From contig JANFOG010000017.1 of assembly GCA_024336345.1 (NCBI GenBank), positions 434,001 to 498,000 of the forward strand: a stretch of DNA of 64,000 bases, in the 5' to 3' direction. The DNA is from Mariannaea sp. PMI_226 (Eukaryota; Ascomycota; Sordariomycetes; Hypocreales; Nectriaceae). The notes below the pieces were generated by a model, which worked only from the letters and a program-made list of their open reading frames with translations, did no database searches and was not told the origin of the DNA. The first letter of the stretch is position 1, and the number at the start of each line of letters is the position of its first letter. Position numbers and translations under genes: made by a program. Positions 9,471 through 22,114 of the stretch are shown here, in pieces.

Positions 9471-11275
9471 CTATTGAAAATAATAAAATAACTAAAAGGT
9501 GAAAAGACTAGAAAGGGTATATATATATATGTATGTATATATATTTAAGAAAAATCTTTATTATTTCTTATTTTTAGAAACACCAACTATTTATACCACG
9601 AACTATGGGTCGCCATGAACTCTCCGTTGCAGAAAACGCAGCCCGATAGAAACGACAGCAAGCAGAGCTCAAAGCTAGACAAGCCCAATACATTCAAGAC
9701 TATTCCTATAATCCAAATATTCATCTAGTGTACACACCCACTCATATAGCTAATGATAACCAAGCACAACTAAGCAAACCGAAGCGTCAAAGTCCAAGAC
9801 TGGCCGATTGTATACCTCCTGCCCCAATTATTAAGGTAGGTACCGACTCTGCTGCAGCGTCGACGCCATCATTTGAATATGCCCAAATAAGACGCCGAAG
9901 CCCTCAACGTACCGAATCAACAAATCCAGCAAATACACAGCTCGTGGGGGCCTCGAAAACAGAGATTAGAGACACGATTGTAGTATCGCATAGCATCTCC
10001 CCGCAATTGCCTAATTTCACCTCAACCCAGTGAAGAGCATCTAGCATGGTCACCACCACCATCAAGAAGCCCGCAGGATGAAGAATTATTTGAATCTCCA
10101 ATTACTGCCTTTTCCGCCCTCACCCTATGCAATGGCCCTGTTGTCTATACTAAATCTAAACCTAAATCCGATGCTATATTTAAGTTGGAAGTAGTCACTC
10201 TTTTTTATTCTCCGATCGCCCTGGCCTTATACAAATCAGAGGAGTCCAAATATAGAAAAATAGCATCGTCGCCGGAATTATCTTACCTTAAACTCCAAGA
10301 TAATCCGCTATCTAAACCTGGCAGCCCTTCTCTATTAATATTAAGCCTATTAAACTTACCAATATTCTTTTCTTTACTAATCTCACCATCATTATTGTCA
10401 TTAGACATAGTTAACACAATTCTTGATAGCTTCCTTCAAGCTATTTAAGATCAGGATACTGCAGGAGGCGCAAATTTCCTTACTGCATAGAGTGATATAT
10501 ACGACCAAGTGTTCCAGAAGTTTTTTTGATTATAAATGCGATTGTAAGCAATGGATTCGCACTATAAGCTCACCGATGAAGTTCTAATCTTAATTCTTCC
10601 TACCTAGGTCCATACCCACACGAGCTAAATAAACCCAAATATACCCATATACTTCAAGAACAAACCAAATATTTTTAGCAATCCCTTCCATTACTCCTAG
10701 ATATCTTTGGTAAATATGATTTTTATGATCCTCAGGCATTTTTCCCTTAATGGTAAACTTTCCTTTTAAACCAACCAACCAAACCGTTATTCTTCCGCAA
10801 AATACAAGCTACCCTTCCCCAACACTCTATCACAGTCACTCAGCAATGGGATGTGAATAGCATTTGGCTAGGTGTGAATAATCTATTAGCTATCCAACCT
10901 CCAAATGACTTCCATCTTTCCTTCTTGCCCTCTTATAGTCGCAAACTTACCACGAACCAGGTCATCCAGCCTTATGGGCTTGACCTTGTGAATACGCGGC
11001 ATATCCCCTTTGGTTATTTCAGTATGAAAAGTGTGCGATTCTCTATTTTCCTATTCTCCCCAAATGCCGCCCGCTCAAGAACGTCGGCCTCTTCCAACAG
11101 CCTATCTGACGAACGACAAAGGGATCTCTACGATAGTATCATCATCCTGGCAGCATACGAGACGGTTCGCGACCCTCTGTGGCAAGAGATTCCGCGTACA
11201 TATGATATCGCTTATGCTCAATCGCGATCTTACCAAGAAAAGCCGAATACAGGCCCTACAGGTGCTGTTACCTGA
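9471..11275 (+). pseudogene. Decayed copy of the repeat-family gene at 63.2 kb
   Basis: From about 9471 the sequence aligns with 63,035-64,000, first a noncoding leader and then the frame starting at ATG 9605 (MGRHELSVAE). The differences are mostly C-to-T and G-to-A in this copy. Among them are a CAG-to-TAG stop 16 codons in, a frameshift near 10018 and many others. Beyond the part covered by the second copy the decay continues to about 11275, where a stretch ending PLWQEIPRTYDIAYAQSRS is still readable. From memory this resembles a large uncharacterised protein family repeated many times in fungal genomes. Its function is unknown. It may belong to an unclassified mobile element. Confidence 0.7.
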
Positions 11276-11292
11276 GAACTCTACTAGAGTTC
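11273..11292 (+). repeat. Palindromic 20-mer shared with 51550-51569
   Basis: The 20 bases starting TGAGAACTCT and ending AGAGTTC recur exactly, in reverse complement, at 51550-51569. The core is an imperfect palindrome. Starting with TG, it could be the tip of a solo LTR or other element terminus, but the sequences after the 20 bases do not match. Confidence 0.4.
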
Positions 11293-11747
11293 ATTTTCCC
11301 ACCCCACTTTCCCAGGGGTCGAGTTCGTTTTCTGCCACCCTTGTAGTGTTCATTTATACTTGGCCATTCAACTCTGGATGCTTAGCCACATCTTCACTAG
11401 CTACTATCCCATTAGCCACAAACATTGCTGCGCCTGGGAGGTCGTGTTACTACTGCGTCAACTGCAATGAAACCCCAGCGGCCCCCTAAAGGAACTTAAC
11501 GTAAACATCTTCAAAATTGATATATGCCGAACGACAGTGTATAATGATTTCTAAAAGTGTCTCTCCAACAGCGGTCTCGTCCCCATTGACGGGTAACACC
11601 GATAGAGCCGAGGGATCAGCGCCAGCAGTAATCAGTAATTAAGCAACTCAAATTAGCCCTACGCCACGCCATTACCAATCACAGAATTGGAGGAATCCCT
11701 TTCTTACTTTTAAGTCTCCCTCGTCGTCCTACAAGGGGAAATGAAGT
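11276..11747. other. Intergenic, nothing recognised
   Basis: An open frame runs on to 11489 but has no family signal. The rest is noncoding flank between two decayed genes. Confidence 0.3.
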
Positions 11748-12475
11748 CTATGAGGTTTGCGAAGCCATCATTTCAAATATAGCGACAACTGATTCAGGTA
11801 ATAGAAGTTGAATCTGTTTTAGGATAGCAGCATAGGAGTTAGTGCCGACCTCTCCAGAAGTGTTGTGCCAAAAAACATGGCCGCAAATCTCGTTGGTTTT
11901 AATATCGACAACACTCGAGCCAGCGTCGCCCTTTTCTATACCTTTCACTTAATTAGGATATGATCAGAGAAAGGGACTAGTAGCGAACTTACTGCCCTTA
12001 GGTGCCATGATGGTGCCCACTACATATCTTACACCCCCATAGAAGAAGTCGGCCCCAGGTAGAAGACGTACTTTTACAGTTTCCCTTCTTGTCACAATAT
12101 AAACGCCTGTTACCTGGACTTGGATTTCCGCAATCTTTGATAGAAACACATCTTCCCCAGAGTCGGGAGAAACGAAGGTATTGGGATCCGAAGCTTGTTA
12201 CTTCTCTAATTTGATGAGAGCCCAGTTCAAATTGTTTATGCCAGAGTCTTCGAGCTTATGAAGCACATGGAGCAACGAGCCGCTAACGGGACCAGGCTCT
12301 TGGTTGTCATTGTTCGTATCCTTGATCCTGTTTTGCGGTGCGTTGGAGCTCTCCACAGGATCGAATGGGTGTTTTGCCGTGATGGCATAGCAATCAGAGT
12401 CTACCTTGATCAGACATCCCAAAGTAGATGAGTAGGCTCGTTATAAGGATGATTGATCTGCAGAGAGGTTCCTAG
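11748..12475 (-). pseudogene. Trypsin-like serine protease domain, degenerate
   Basis: Read on the minus strand, the conceptual product has AYSSTLGCLIKV, then AITAKHPF (position of the catalytic His), NNLNWALIKLE (position of the catalytic Asp, here Asn) and KGDAGSSVVD (the GDSG motif with Ala for the catalytic Ser). A likely intron lies at 11948-11992 (GTAAGT...TTAAG). An in-frame TAA follows KLEK at about 12198, and upstream of about 12475 the frame hits a stop without a start codon. Fungal proteins of this fold often carry the domain at the end of a larger protein. Loss of the catalytic residues, the internal stop and the missing N-terminus point to a pseudogene. Confidence 0.5.
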
Positions 12476-12639
12476 AATATGGCGTTGGAGAGAGATTGAC
12501 AACTCATGTTTGGACTTAAACCTAATCTGGATTTAGGTTCACTAAAGGACAATGTGACGAACAGGCAACCAGGCTATTCTTTTATTAAGCATCCTGATAA
12601 TAAACTTGATAGGTATATCTAGAACTGTTTGTCTGAGCA

Positions 12640-13440
12640 TATTTCTCCCGCACCCAAGGCCTATCTAGGCACGGCCAATGGAGCTGGAATGCCCTTATAT
12701 TATATCTTCGGGATACCAAGGCGCTAGAAAAATTGCTTTTAGATAGACTCTTTATAGCCTATAATCAAATGCCATAACTAAAAGAACTACCCAGCCTTAA
12801 AAGTGAAAACAGTCTGGTAGCAAGTTATAGTATCTTTATTTAGAATGGCTCTATTTTATGTATCCTACAATATCACAAGTGCAAACAATCTACAGATTGA
12901 GACTTTTATATGGCATATTTCCTCTTAATACAACTGGCAGCTATTATATTCAAATATCTAGTGTATATCCAGCGAGTGGCAGGTTTATTGCAAAGAGAGC
13001 AGCTTGGGTATACTAATCTAGACTACTTAACTATACAGTAGTCACTTCTCTTTCAATCTCACAGCGAGAAATGGAGGCCATCCCATCTAACAGCCACTCT
13101 CGAGGCTGCCACTAAACATATATGGAAATACGAGGTTAGTGCCTGGGTTTATCGACAATTGTGCATTGGAATCATAGAGAAGCATGTTCGCAAAGTCTAT
13201 GCTCCAATCAATAGATATAATAATCGCAACGCAAATACTAATTTAAATATTGCCTTTGCGTAGCAGAGCGGACATCGACCTCTGCAGCGCGGTATGACAT
13301 ATGGACTTGACGGCGCGTTGCCACACCAGCTCCAGCCAACCTTATTGCGTGCCTATGAATGGGCATCTACCCGGTGACATGAATTCATTCGTCAGCCTAG
13401 CAAGAAGATCCAATTTCCAATAGCAAACCTTCGAACTGTC
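12640..13440 (+). pseudogene. Decayed OrsD/telomere-linked-helicase-like fragment
   Basis: The translated remnants align with residues about 800-990 of the 1,755-residue protein at 56368-61635: a stretch ending KYLVYIQRVAGLL, then YRQLCIGIIEKHVRKVY and QSGHRPLQRG, and finally YEWASTR. Sequence is AT-enriched. Two tryptophan codons have become stops (TAG at 13261-13263 and TGA at 13375-13377), both explained by G-to-A changes. Only the middle of the gene is present. The conserved blocks are the same ones that carry the recombinase-like residues in the intact protein. Confidence 0.75.
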
Positions 13441-16248
13441 TTGAGCTAGGTTATTATATAGAGAGTCCAAAAAGGAACTTTATAGTGCTATTACATAATG
13501 AAGATACTATATTGCAAGTGTTGGACTCGCAGCCCGGGAAATATCGGTCCCGGACCACGCGACCGGGGGTAGCAGAAATCACGGGAAATAGACGATGCTT
13601 GAGGCATCAAAAATGAGGATATTCAATTGATCAAATGGTATGTATCATTGTTATGTTGATGATGTCTGTGTTGATGTTGTCATCGGGGGCATTTTGCCTT
13701 TTTTACCCCTCTTCAAGTCACATGATGACGCCCGCCACGATGCTCTGTCTGACAGTACCCAATGGCCCAGGAAGAGGTTCATAGTGGCATATCACAATCA
13801 TATCAAGACAATGATAACATGAGATTTCCCGCTTCGGAGGAAACCATCGAGGACCTCAAACGACAGAATGATGCTCTAGCTGTCGAAATTATTCAGCTAA
13901 AGCAAGAGTACAAAATCCTTACAAAGTTATTATCGTCACATGATGCGGACCGCCACTCGAAATCTTCTTGCATAGCGGGACCAGATAAGCCAATTTAAAG
14001 AAACATGATACATAAAACTAGGTATACGTAAGCGCATTTTATCTAGCAGATGTATGTTGCTGACATATTTCTCCTAGGACATATGTGATGCTAGCATACT
14101 TCTCATTAATTATACAATACAATACAAATGAGTTAGCGTAGATAATCTACCACAAATTCGGGAGCATAAGTAAGGTGGCTTTCAGGACAATAAGACTCCA
14201 TATTTCAAACCAGCTATTCCTCATGGTCTCTCATCAAATAAAGTCATCTCTGATTCTATTATGCCTAATAGCGATCATCAGTCGCAAGTCCGAAGGTTTT
14301 ATTTAAGAACCTATAGCACTCATCCGTTCTTGCATTTAATGGCACTGCTCTTGGGCCGCAAGGGGGCTTTCGGATCCCGCTTGAGTCCAATTAGACGCTG
14401 TCCGCATAGCATTTTGGGCATTGGGAAAAGCAGCCTAACGCGACTCGTTCCACCCCGTCTTGACTTCCTAGGAAGTTATTTGTGCGAGGAAGATATTAGG
14501 GACGTCTGTTAGTAACAGGCGGGAGCGGACGGCTCCACTGGATCATCAGCATGCAACATAGCACAATAGGGGTTTTTCTTTGGGGCAAATTTCTCTTCAC
14601 GCCGCCCCGACATGCCCCAACAACCAATTTTACTCCTTACCGGGTGACTTAAGTCCTAATCCTACAAAACTGAGTAAATGTATGCCAAGAATCCCGCAAG
14701 GTTGCTTTGGCATATTCTGAGCCTCTCTTCGAGAACACACTCGAAAGCGAGATAATTAGACCGAGAGTCGGACAGGCCAGCTAACAAAAACTAAGCATGT
14801 GAAACATGCAAGTGCTGCTAGTCTCAGGTACTAAGGTTCAGACACCCGTCATCGCCGGCATTATACCCACGATTATGCCTCAGCATTACTATACATCCTA
14901 GCATCCAATTGGGCCAATTCTACGCCACAACTGCATTGTTGACGCTCGATATGGCAAGCAATCGAACGGCTGGTTCCAGTAGTAATCATCCCAAATAAAG
15001 CCAAGGACGGCGTCTAGACCCAGGACATGAAGGTCACTCTTGGCCCTGTGGCCATGCTCTCCCAACACTCGCGGCTACCACCTTCTCGAATATGAATCCC
15101 AACAGTTCTAACACAGACTTAAAGCTTTTATTTTAAGGTTTTCTCCGAAAGTATGTTTAACTAGCCAGCTTGGGCCACGAATGATATGGATTCCTATGTG
15201 GCTTTATTTAATTATGTAATATGTCTAAAACGTCGGACCTGCCAGTAATCATCACATTCTCTCTAAATATTGAGGATCTCCCAACAAGAAGCAACCAGAG
15301 CCGAAGCCTCTGGCTCTCGATCCCTTGGGCCTCGTCCGTTTGTCCTGTAATTCTGGCCAACATGGAGAGCAAAGGTGTGTGTGTTGGCAATAAGCCGGTC
15401 TAATCCCCTCAAAAAGCACATTAAAAACACTGCCAGCCCCAGATGAAGAAGGTTCGCCAGCAGCCTTTCAAGATGGGCACCTCCTAATGGGTTGATGGCG
15501 AAAGCTGGTAGCTAAACTTGATCAGGGCATTGTGGAATTTGAAGCTGTTTAGCTTTAGGCGAAGGCCGATTCTTCATATAAAAAGATATTAAAATTGGTA
15601 GTAAGAGGATGTATGGTCCGGGGAATAGCTTCAAACGACCAAAGGGTATTATAAATAGTGATGAGGTAAATCTTTTATCACAAATTGGAAATCTGCTCTA
15701 ACAACTCCATCTATCAATTATAAGAGCTGATCGTGGTTGTTATGATAGCAGCTGGCATATATATAGATTTAGTTAATAAGGATGGGGATATTGCAATTAT
15801 AATAGTGAGGAAGAGAGAAGATGGGGGAATTATCAAAATGCCCCAATTATTGATTTTTAGTGCACTTAATGAATGACAGTCCCAGGCGGGACGGACGGCC
15901 CTGGTTATAATGATTAGTTGCTCCCTAATTAACCCAACTGAAGACTACCAAACCTAACGCTTTAAGTTTTTGTTATCAAGAGATCGGATAGAGCTTTGAA
16001 TGTGCTGCAAATTAGCTGAAACTAGCGATAATCCCTCAAGGAGGCCACAAGATATAATAGTAGGATTATTTTCTCCTTTGAGGCAGAAAATATTAAATAT
16101 TTTTTTGGCTTGTGCTTAGTACTGGATGTAAGGGGATAGAGATAGATATGAAACATACTATTCAATTTGAGTGATTAGAGACTATATACTTCTGCATTAA
16201 AACACATTTTGCAGCAAGTGTTGGTCAAGAAAAGCTCGAAGTATACTA
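13441..16248. other. Long intergenic stretch, little recognised
   Basis: Apart from a possible 78-codon frame at 13762-13998, I see no gene, RNA or clear repeat. Several short GC-rich patches alternate with AT-rich DNA, as in a mosaic of old insertions. Confidence 0.35.
13762..13998 (+). CDS. Short coiled-coil protein or fragment, 78 aa
   Basis: The frame starts MAQEEVHSGI and contains a heptad-like stretch (TIEDLKRQNDALAVEIIQLK) that would form a coiled coil similar to a leucine zipper. No basic DNA-binding segment precedes it. No homologue is recognised. It may be the remnant of a bZIP-like or other coiled-coil gene, or a chance frame. Confidence 0.28.
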   Translation: MAQEEVHSGISQSYQDNDNMRFPASEETIEDLKRQNDALAVEIIQLKQEYKILTKLLSSHDADRHSKSSCIAGPDKPI

Positions 16249-16925
16249 TCAATATGTTGGGATAAAACTGGTAATGGTGGGATCTCTCTCCTCTAACCCT
16301 TGACTGATGATATAGCCAGACCTAGACAAACTATCGATATGACGTCTTGGAAGTCGGATCATGGCCTTAAGGATATCACGGCGAGAGCCTTTGAAAATAG
16401 TTGGCCATCGCGTCCGTTCTAGCCACAGTGTTGTTGCTGGAAGCGAGTCATTGCCCAATGCTCTGTTGGAGATATGTGGCTGCTCTTGGGCAAGTAGAAA
16501 GTTTTGTTCACGCTGGATCACATCTCTTAAGTGTGTGGCTATAGCAGGGTCGATACTTGTAGGTTCGGTTGGCTTAGGTCTGATGGGTGTGTCTTTAACT
16601 TGCCTCTGGTTTACCTCAAACCAGCCACTTGCTGCTCGAGATAGGAAGAACCGCTGGCATTGAACATCTTCTCTCCATTGGCGTCGAACAGCAGATATAG
16701 GAGTACGGCCATTTGGTCTCCCACTGGGCTGAGAATTGACCCAGCCATGCTGAAGCCAGCAAAGGGCTTGCATCATTTGTATGTTTCGAGCAATATAAGT
16801 GCACTTTGGGCATTTAAGGCCATCAAGTTGTGGTGGTTGGAGGATGGAGATCGGAGGGTCGGTTGGGGGTGGAAATTGGAAATTTCTCAGAAGTCTTTCA
16901 CTGACATGGGCTTCAACTCTGGAAT
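16249..16925 (-). pseudogene. OrsD/DUF3505-like N-terminal fragment
   Basis: On the minus strand the frame reads LDGLKCPKCTYIARNIQ, then CQRFFLSRAASGWFEVNQ and TTLWLERTRWPTIFKGSRRDIL. This is the same order as in the 448-residue protein at 47866-49212 (LQCRKCHYISRHVQ; CQRFFPSRAGSRWFEVGQ; TSLWLERTRW). The first 50 or so residues and everything after the equivalent of residue 285 are missing. The second half of the zinc finger is altered: the expected H-x4-H is not retained. No role is likely for this fragment. Confidence 0.7.
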
Positions 16926-17395
16926 TTAATCATTTAGAAGAATTACGATCAAGTCCATCCAGCCATTAGCCATAGTCAACCCAGCAATTTGATTTATGCC
17001 ATCCATCTGCGACTTTGGCAAAAAGGCATACCTCAAGGCGCTTGCTGGTGGTTCGGTATTCCTGCCAGCTGCGATTGTGTTTTTGGGAGTGAAAAATGAA
17101 AGCATTTGGATCTCCAAAATAAAAAATGGTACTACAGTACGCATGTAAGACGGAAGTAAGCTCAACCTGGATAGCGCGCTACACGATTCATGGACCCTAA
17201 ACTTTTCCCCGTCCATTGCCTCGACCGCGCGGGGAGCAAAGCACGCGGGGAACAGACTGCGCTGGGATTGCCTTGCTAAACAGGATCCAAAATAGCGTCT
17301 ATTGGTCCGAGTGTGATCAATTCCGAGCGGACAATCAGGAACTCGGGTTCTTTCCTCAAACTTCACCAACTTGTTCGTATATTGTCTCGCGATCT

Positions 17396-19258
17396 ATGGC
17401 CAATTGCTCCGAAAAATCCATGCTTGTGCAAAGAGAGAGAAAAGTCTCATGTTGGACTTGTCGACTTCGGCATAAGAAGTGCGACGCTGCATTACCCATA
17501 TGTGGAGCCTGCACCATGCTTGAGATTGACTGCCATTATGATGCTGACAGGCCCGATTGGATGGACAATGGGGAGCGGCAGAAGCAGAAAGCACAGAGAG
17601 TTAAAGCTCAAATCCAGCAAATTGCAAAGAAGCGCCGTGGCGTTGCGCAACTGGAAAGGATTTTGGAAGAAATTTTCAATGCCCCCAAGCAAGAGCAGAC
17701 CTCGCCGACTCTCAATACCGACTCCTCACCTATTCAGCCTCACCAGCCTCAGTTGCCCGAGACTGCAGACCTTGCATATCGGAATGAAAATGCTGGTTTC
17801 AGATCAATTTTAGGTTCAGTTCAAGGTTCTTCAGACCTGAACGGGCAGCCTACTCAACTCGACACGTCCGTCCGACCACCAGCAGAACCGTCACGCCAGG
17901 ACCTACGACTTGACTCTGCGACCCCACGTTCCGAATATGATATGGCTTTTATCACGGCGTATCTGGATTATGTTTTCCCCAGCATTTTCCCTTTCTATAA
18001 ACCATCCATTCTTGATGGAGGCCGAAGCTGGGTGCTAGTTCTAGCTACGGCAAACAACAGTTTCTTCCGCAGTATCATCAGCTTATCGGTTTACTTCTTC
18101 TACATTGTTCCAGTCAGCCCGGACCCAGCTTATAAGACCTGCATCGAGAAGCTTTGGAAAGGACTCCAGACACAGGTGGCCTCTGCTCTATCAACCATCC
18201 AGCGCGACCTGATAACTATTAACCGACGAGGTGTGGGCGGCTCCCTTTTGGACAGCGTGTACTTGATGGCAAATATTGTCCAGTATCTTAGCTTTGAGAT
18301 TGCGATTCGGTCTGGGAAGTGGATAATCCACCTTAAGGCCGCCACTGATCTATTTGAACAAATTCTCCGTTTACATGGCAAGGCAAATGGCAAAAGTAGC
18401 TTCCGAACAGTTCTTAGCAAGTTAAAGCCTGCCAGAACTGAACCGGAGCCTGATGGTCTCAACGCTGATCAAAAACTTTTTAAGTTCTTTTCTTCTATTC
18501 TTCTCGTCAACGATGTGCTTGCAAGTACGTCGTTAGGGCAGCCTCCAAAACTGACAGCATACTATTCTGAACTAGATGGAGGAGATAAACCTCCGATACT
18601 GAGGAGTGAGGACGTTCTTGGCTGTCAGCCTTGGATATTGCTAGCAGTGGCCGATATTGCTGCCTTTAGTGCTTGGAAAAAGGAGGTTTACAAGAGAGGC
18701 GAACTAAAACCAGCCGACATGTTTTCTCGCGCAGCAACCATTGAGAATCGTATACACGTCGGTGTTCAAAGCCTGGATGAAATGAATGCAAGTCTTGGAA
18801 TAGAAAGTGCCCCAAACTTGCAAACATACTTGCGACACCTTAACTTTCCCTACGATCTTGGTTCCTCAATCCAGAAAGCAACAGACGACATCACGCGCAT
18901 TTGGGCCTATGCCGCCCACACATATTTGTTAGTTGTGACGCAAGGGTGGGACTTATCTGATCACCGGATCCGAAGAAACACGAAAAAGTCAATGCACCTT
19001 TTCCAGAAGATACTCTCCCCTTGCTGGCTACGCTGTCTTGTGTGGCCATTTTGCGTGAGTGGATGCGTTGCCATAGGTGATGAGAGGCAGGCGTTCCGTA
19101 ACATTGGAGGTTCAATGCAAGCCTTGAAGGCATTTGGAACCGTCCAAGATGCCTTGAGGATTATGGAAACTGTCTGGTCAAACGATAAGATTGACCCCAA
19201 ATCCTGGGATATTGGCGCCTGCCTGACAAGCCTCGGCTATGGGGTGCTTTTGGTGTAA
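17396..19258 (+). CDS. Zn2Cys6 transcription factor, 620 aa
   Basis: The zinc cluster has cysteines at 19, 22, 29, 36, 39 and 46 (spacing 2-6-6-2-6), the fungal binuclear cluster that binds CGG half-sites. A basic linker (about residues 55-90) follows, then a low-complexity stretch rich in Gln, Pro and Ser, and a long helical regulatory domain from about 170 to the end that resembles the Fungal_trans_2 group. I chose the ATG at 17396, 18 residues before the cluster. An in-frame ATG at 17216 would add 60 residues that do not look like coding sequence. No intron or disruption is seen. The regulated pathway is unknown; no metabolic cluster lies next to it. A fragment of a paralogue lies at 6164. 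Confidence 0.82.
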   Translation: MANCSEKSMLVQRERKVSCWTCRLRHKKCDAALPICGACTMLEIDCHYDADRPDWMDNGERQKQKAQRVKAQIQQIAKKRRGVAQLERILEEIFNAPKQEQTSPTLNTDSSPIQPHQPQLPETADLAYRNENAGFRSILGSVQGSSDLNGQPTQLDTSVRPPAEPSRQDLRLDSATPRSEYDMAFITAYLDYVFPSIFPFYKPSILDGGRSWVLVLATANNSFFRSIISLSVYFFYIVPVSPDPAYKTCIEKLWKGLQTQVASALSTIQRDLITINRRGVGGSLLDSVYLMANIVQYLSFEIAIRSGKWIIHLKAATDLFEQILRLHGKANGKSSFRTVLSKLKPARTEPEPDGLNADQKLFKFFSSILLVNDVLASTSLGQPPKLTAYYSELDGGDKPPILRSEDVLGCQPWILLAVADIAAFSAWKKEVYKRGELKPADMFSRAATIENRIHVGVQSLDEMNASLGIESAPNLQTYLRHLNFPYDLGSSIQKATDDITRIWAYAAHTYLLVVTQGWDLSDHRIRRNTKKSMHLFQKILSPCWLRCLVWPFCVSGCVAIGDERQAFRNIGGSMQALKAFGTVQDALRIMETVWSNDKIDPKSWDIGACLTSLGYGVLLV

Positions 19259-20801
19259 AAAGTCGGAACCACCACAAGACTCTTGATGGCTAGAAAATGC
19301 ATGCTGGAGGATTCTTTGTGGGAATTACGAGTCTTAGAACTTGCAACCTTCTTTTTCTATTCCATGTCATGAAACACCGACTTGTTTTATCAAGTAGTTG
19401 CGGCAACAAGTCTAGTTCCAAGACTTTTGTCACTCCCCGGAGGTCGGTGATGATGGCACCTCGATTCATCACTCACAGCATTTAATAGAAATAGGTGGTA
19501 GTGTCCGCAAAGCACCAACTCCTAGAGAGGGCCAGATCATTATTAACGTACAAGCTCAATCAAAGTTCATGCTTAGTAATTCGATTCCATCAATTGTAAT
19601 AGATGTCTTGCTTTATACTTTTGCAAACCTGTTTATTTCCTGTTCTTGGTCCACTTTCCGTCGTCCCTGGCGCATCGACCAAAGTATCATTCGTCCACAC
19701 CAAACGCGAGAGGCTGATAGCTTCAGCCCTCAACCTTCTCGAACCATGCATGTCCTTATCTTTCAATAACCCAGGTCGGCCGAGCAGATGGCGATGAACA
19801 TGTGTAATCACAAGCGGGCGGCAGCAATAGCTTCCCGTTCTACTACAGTATTTCCAATCACTGTGGGCTACAGTTTACGCTCTTGAGCTAGTAAAATCAA
19901 TTCAGGGGAAATATCTCCACCCCTCGATTTGCTGGATCTGCAATCCTGTATTATACTTCCATATCCCTACGGCCGCATGATATTAAGTTTAGATAGATAT
20001 TTATAAGTGGACGCATGATTACACATCTATGGGGGGGGTTCTGATGCTGCTTGCCTCGAGTATATTCTGTGCTTGACCAATTGATCCTAGGGAATGTTTT
20101 TGAGATCACTCATTTCGGTGGCCATTATGGTGAACGGACCACCTCAAGTCCAGTGCGTGGAACATTGGAAGCGAGCGCCGCGTATGAAGCATGTACGAAA
20201 TATGTCACCCTCAGCCATGATGGCAATCACAACCGCAACAGCGAACGAGAGGGAGCAGATGTACATAAAGCATGGTCTGATATAAACCTTGAAGGTTTTT
20301 AAGACAACTCCGCGATCTCTCGCGAGGAACAAGTGGATGAAGCGTACACAGGTTCTCTGTTACAATGCGGATGCCCCCCAGGCTTCAAAAGGCCTTTCTC
20401 AGTGGTATTGGAATGGCGAAAACATCGAATATGATCATATAAAAGTGCCTCCTGGTAGCGACTGTAGCTTTCTGAGCGATAAACTTAATGATGGGATGGC
20501 GTCTACTGCCAGACTATCTGACCTACGATGAGGATGAGGAGCAGTCCTGGGTCATAGAGAGGGGGTGAGAGGTCCATCTTGCCAACCCGCTTAAGATTAC
20601 AGGACTTGACGAAAAGCTCAAAGAGCTTTCCAAACTTTGTACATCACCCTTAAGAGTTCAAGCGACCCGCCCTGATTCTGGTTGTTGACTCCTTGCCGGG
20701 TGGCGTAGAATTGAGCGCTCTGAGCCACGCCATGGCTAACTACGTAGAAATCAAGCGAACCACTTTGTGCTATGAAATAAAACTAATAATATTTTATTTA
20801 T
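19259..20801. other. Intergenic, nothing recognised
   Basis: Only short unconvincing frames are present. No RNA gene or transposon was recognised. The right end abuts the mitochondrial-derived insertion. Confidence 0.35.
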
Positions 20802-21451
<650 letters not shown>

Positions 21452-21810
21452 CGTGATTTATATAATACTGATTTATAATAAAATGTCAAAATTTTAACAA
21501 AGAAACTACAGCTAGTTATGTTGCTCTAAAAACAAAACATTTCAAAGCCATATGTAGATATATCTATATATACTTTTGTCACATAGGATAGGGGCAACTT
21601 CAAGGCACAGAAGGTCTTGATTTTCTAGCTATAGAAAGGTCCTACAGCAGGCTATTTATCTTCTATAGATGGGGCTGTCTATAGGGGCTTGAGCCCTATA
21701 AGGTCTCACTGATGCTGTTGTTATAGGTCGTGTTTCACTTACACAGCCGTAGCTGGCGATGCCCTCACCGCTCCAGCAGGCTTGATGTGACCGCTATTTG
21801 ACAACTTTAA

Positions 21811-21881
21811 GTCTCATTAGCTCAATGGCAGAGCAGAATACTTCTAATATTAAGATCTTAGTTCGACTCTAAGATGAGATA
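21811..21881 (+). tRNA. trnR: Mitochondrial-type tRNA-Arg(UCU) within NUMT
   Basis: A cloverleaf can be drawn: acceptor GTCTCAT/ATGAGAT (one G-T pair), D-arm GCTC/GAGC, anticodon loop CTTCTAA with anticodon TCT, and T-arm CTTAG/CTAAG with loop TTCGACT. The anticodon stem has one mismatch. It belongs to the mitochondrial insertion and probably is not expressed as a nuclear tRNA. Confidence 0.75.
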
Positions 21882-22114
21882 AAGGCAGTAATTAAATTAC
21901 GGACGGCTGCCTGTTGATTATAATTATAATATTGAGTAACTAATAGTAAGTAAAGTTAAATAGCTAGTATGTGTTTCACTGTCGCTTGAGTTAATTTATT
22001 ATATACTCATATGTGCTTCGCTAATTATTATCTATTAATTAAGAACCTCATAGCGTGAGCTGTAATTATACTATTATATAATTGGTTATTTGAAATAAAT
22101 TGAACACCTATTTT

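Noticed and set aside
17216..17395. Upstream ATG extending the Zn2Cys6 protein by 60 residues
   Set aside because: The extra residues look like translated noncoding GC-rich DNA, and the ATG at 17396 gives the usual short lead before the cluster.
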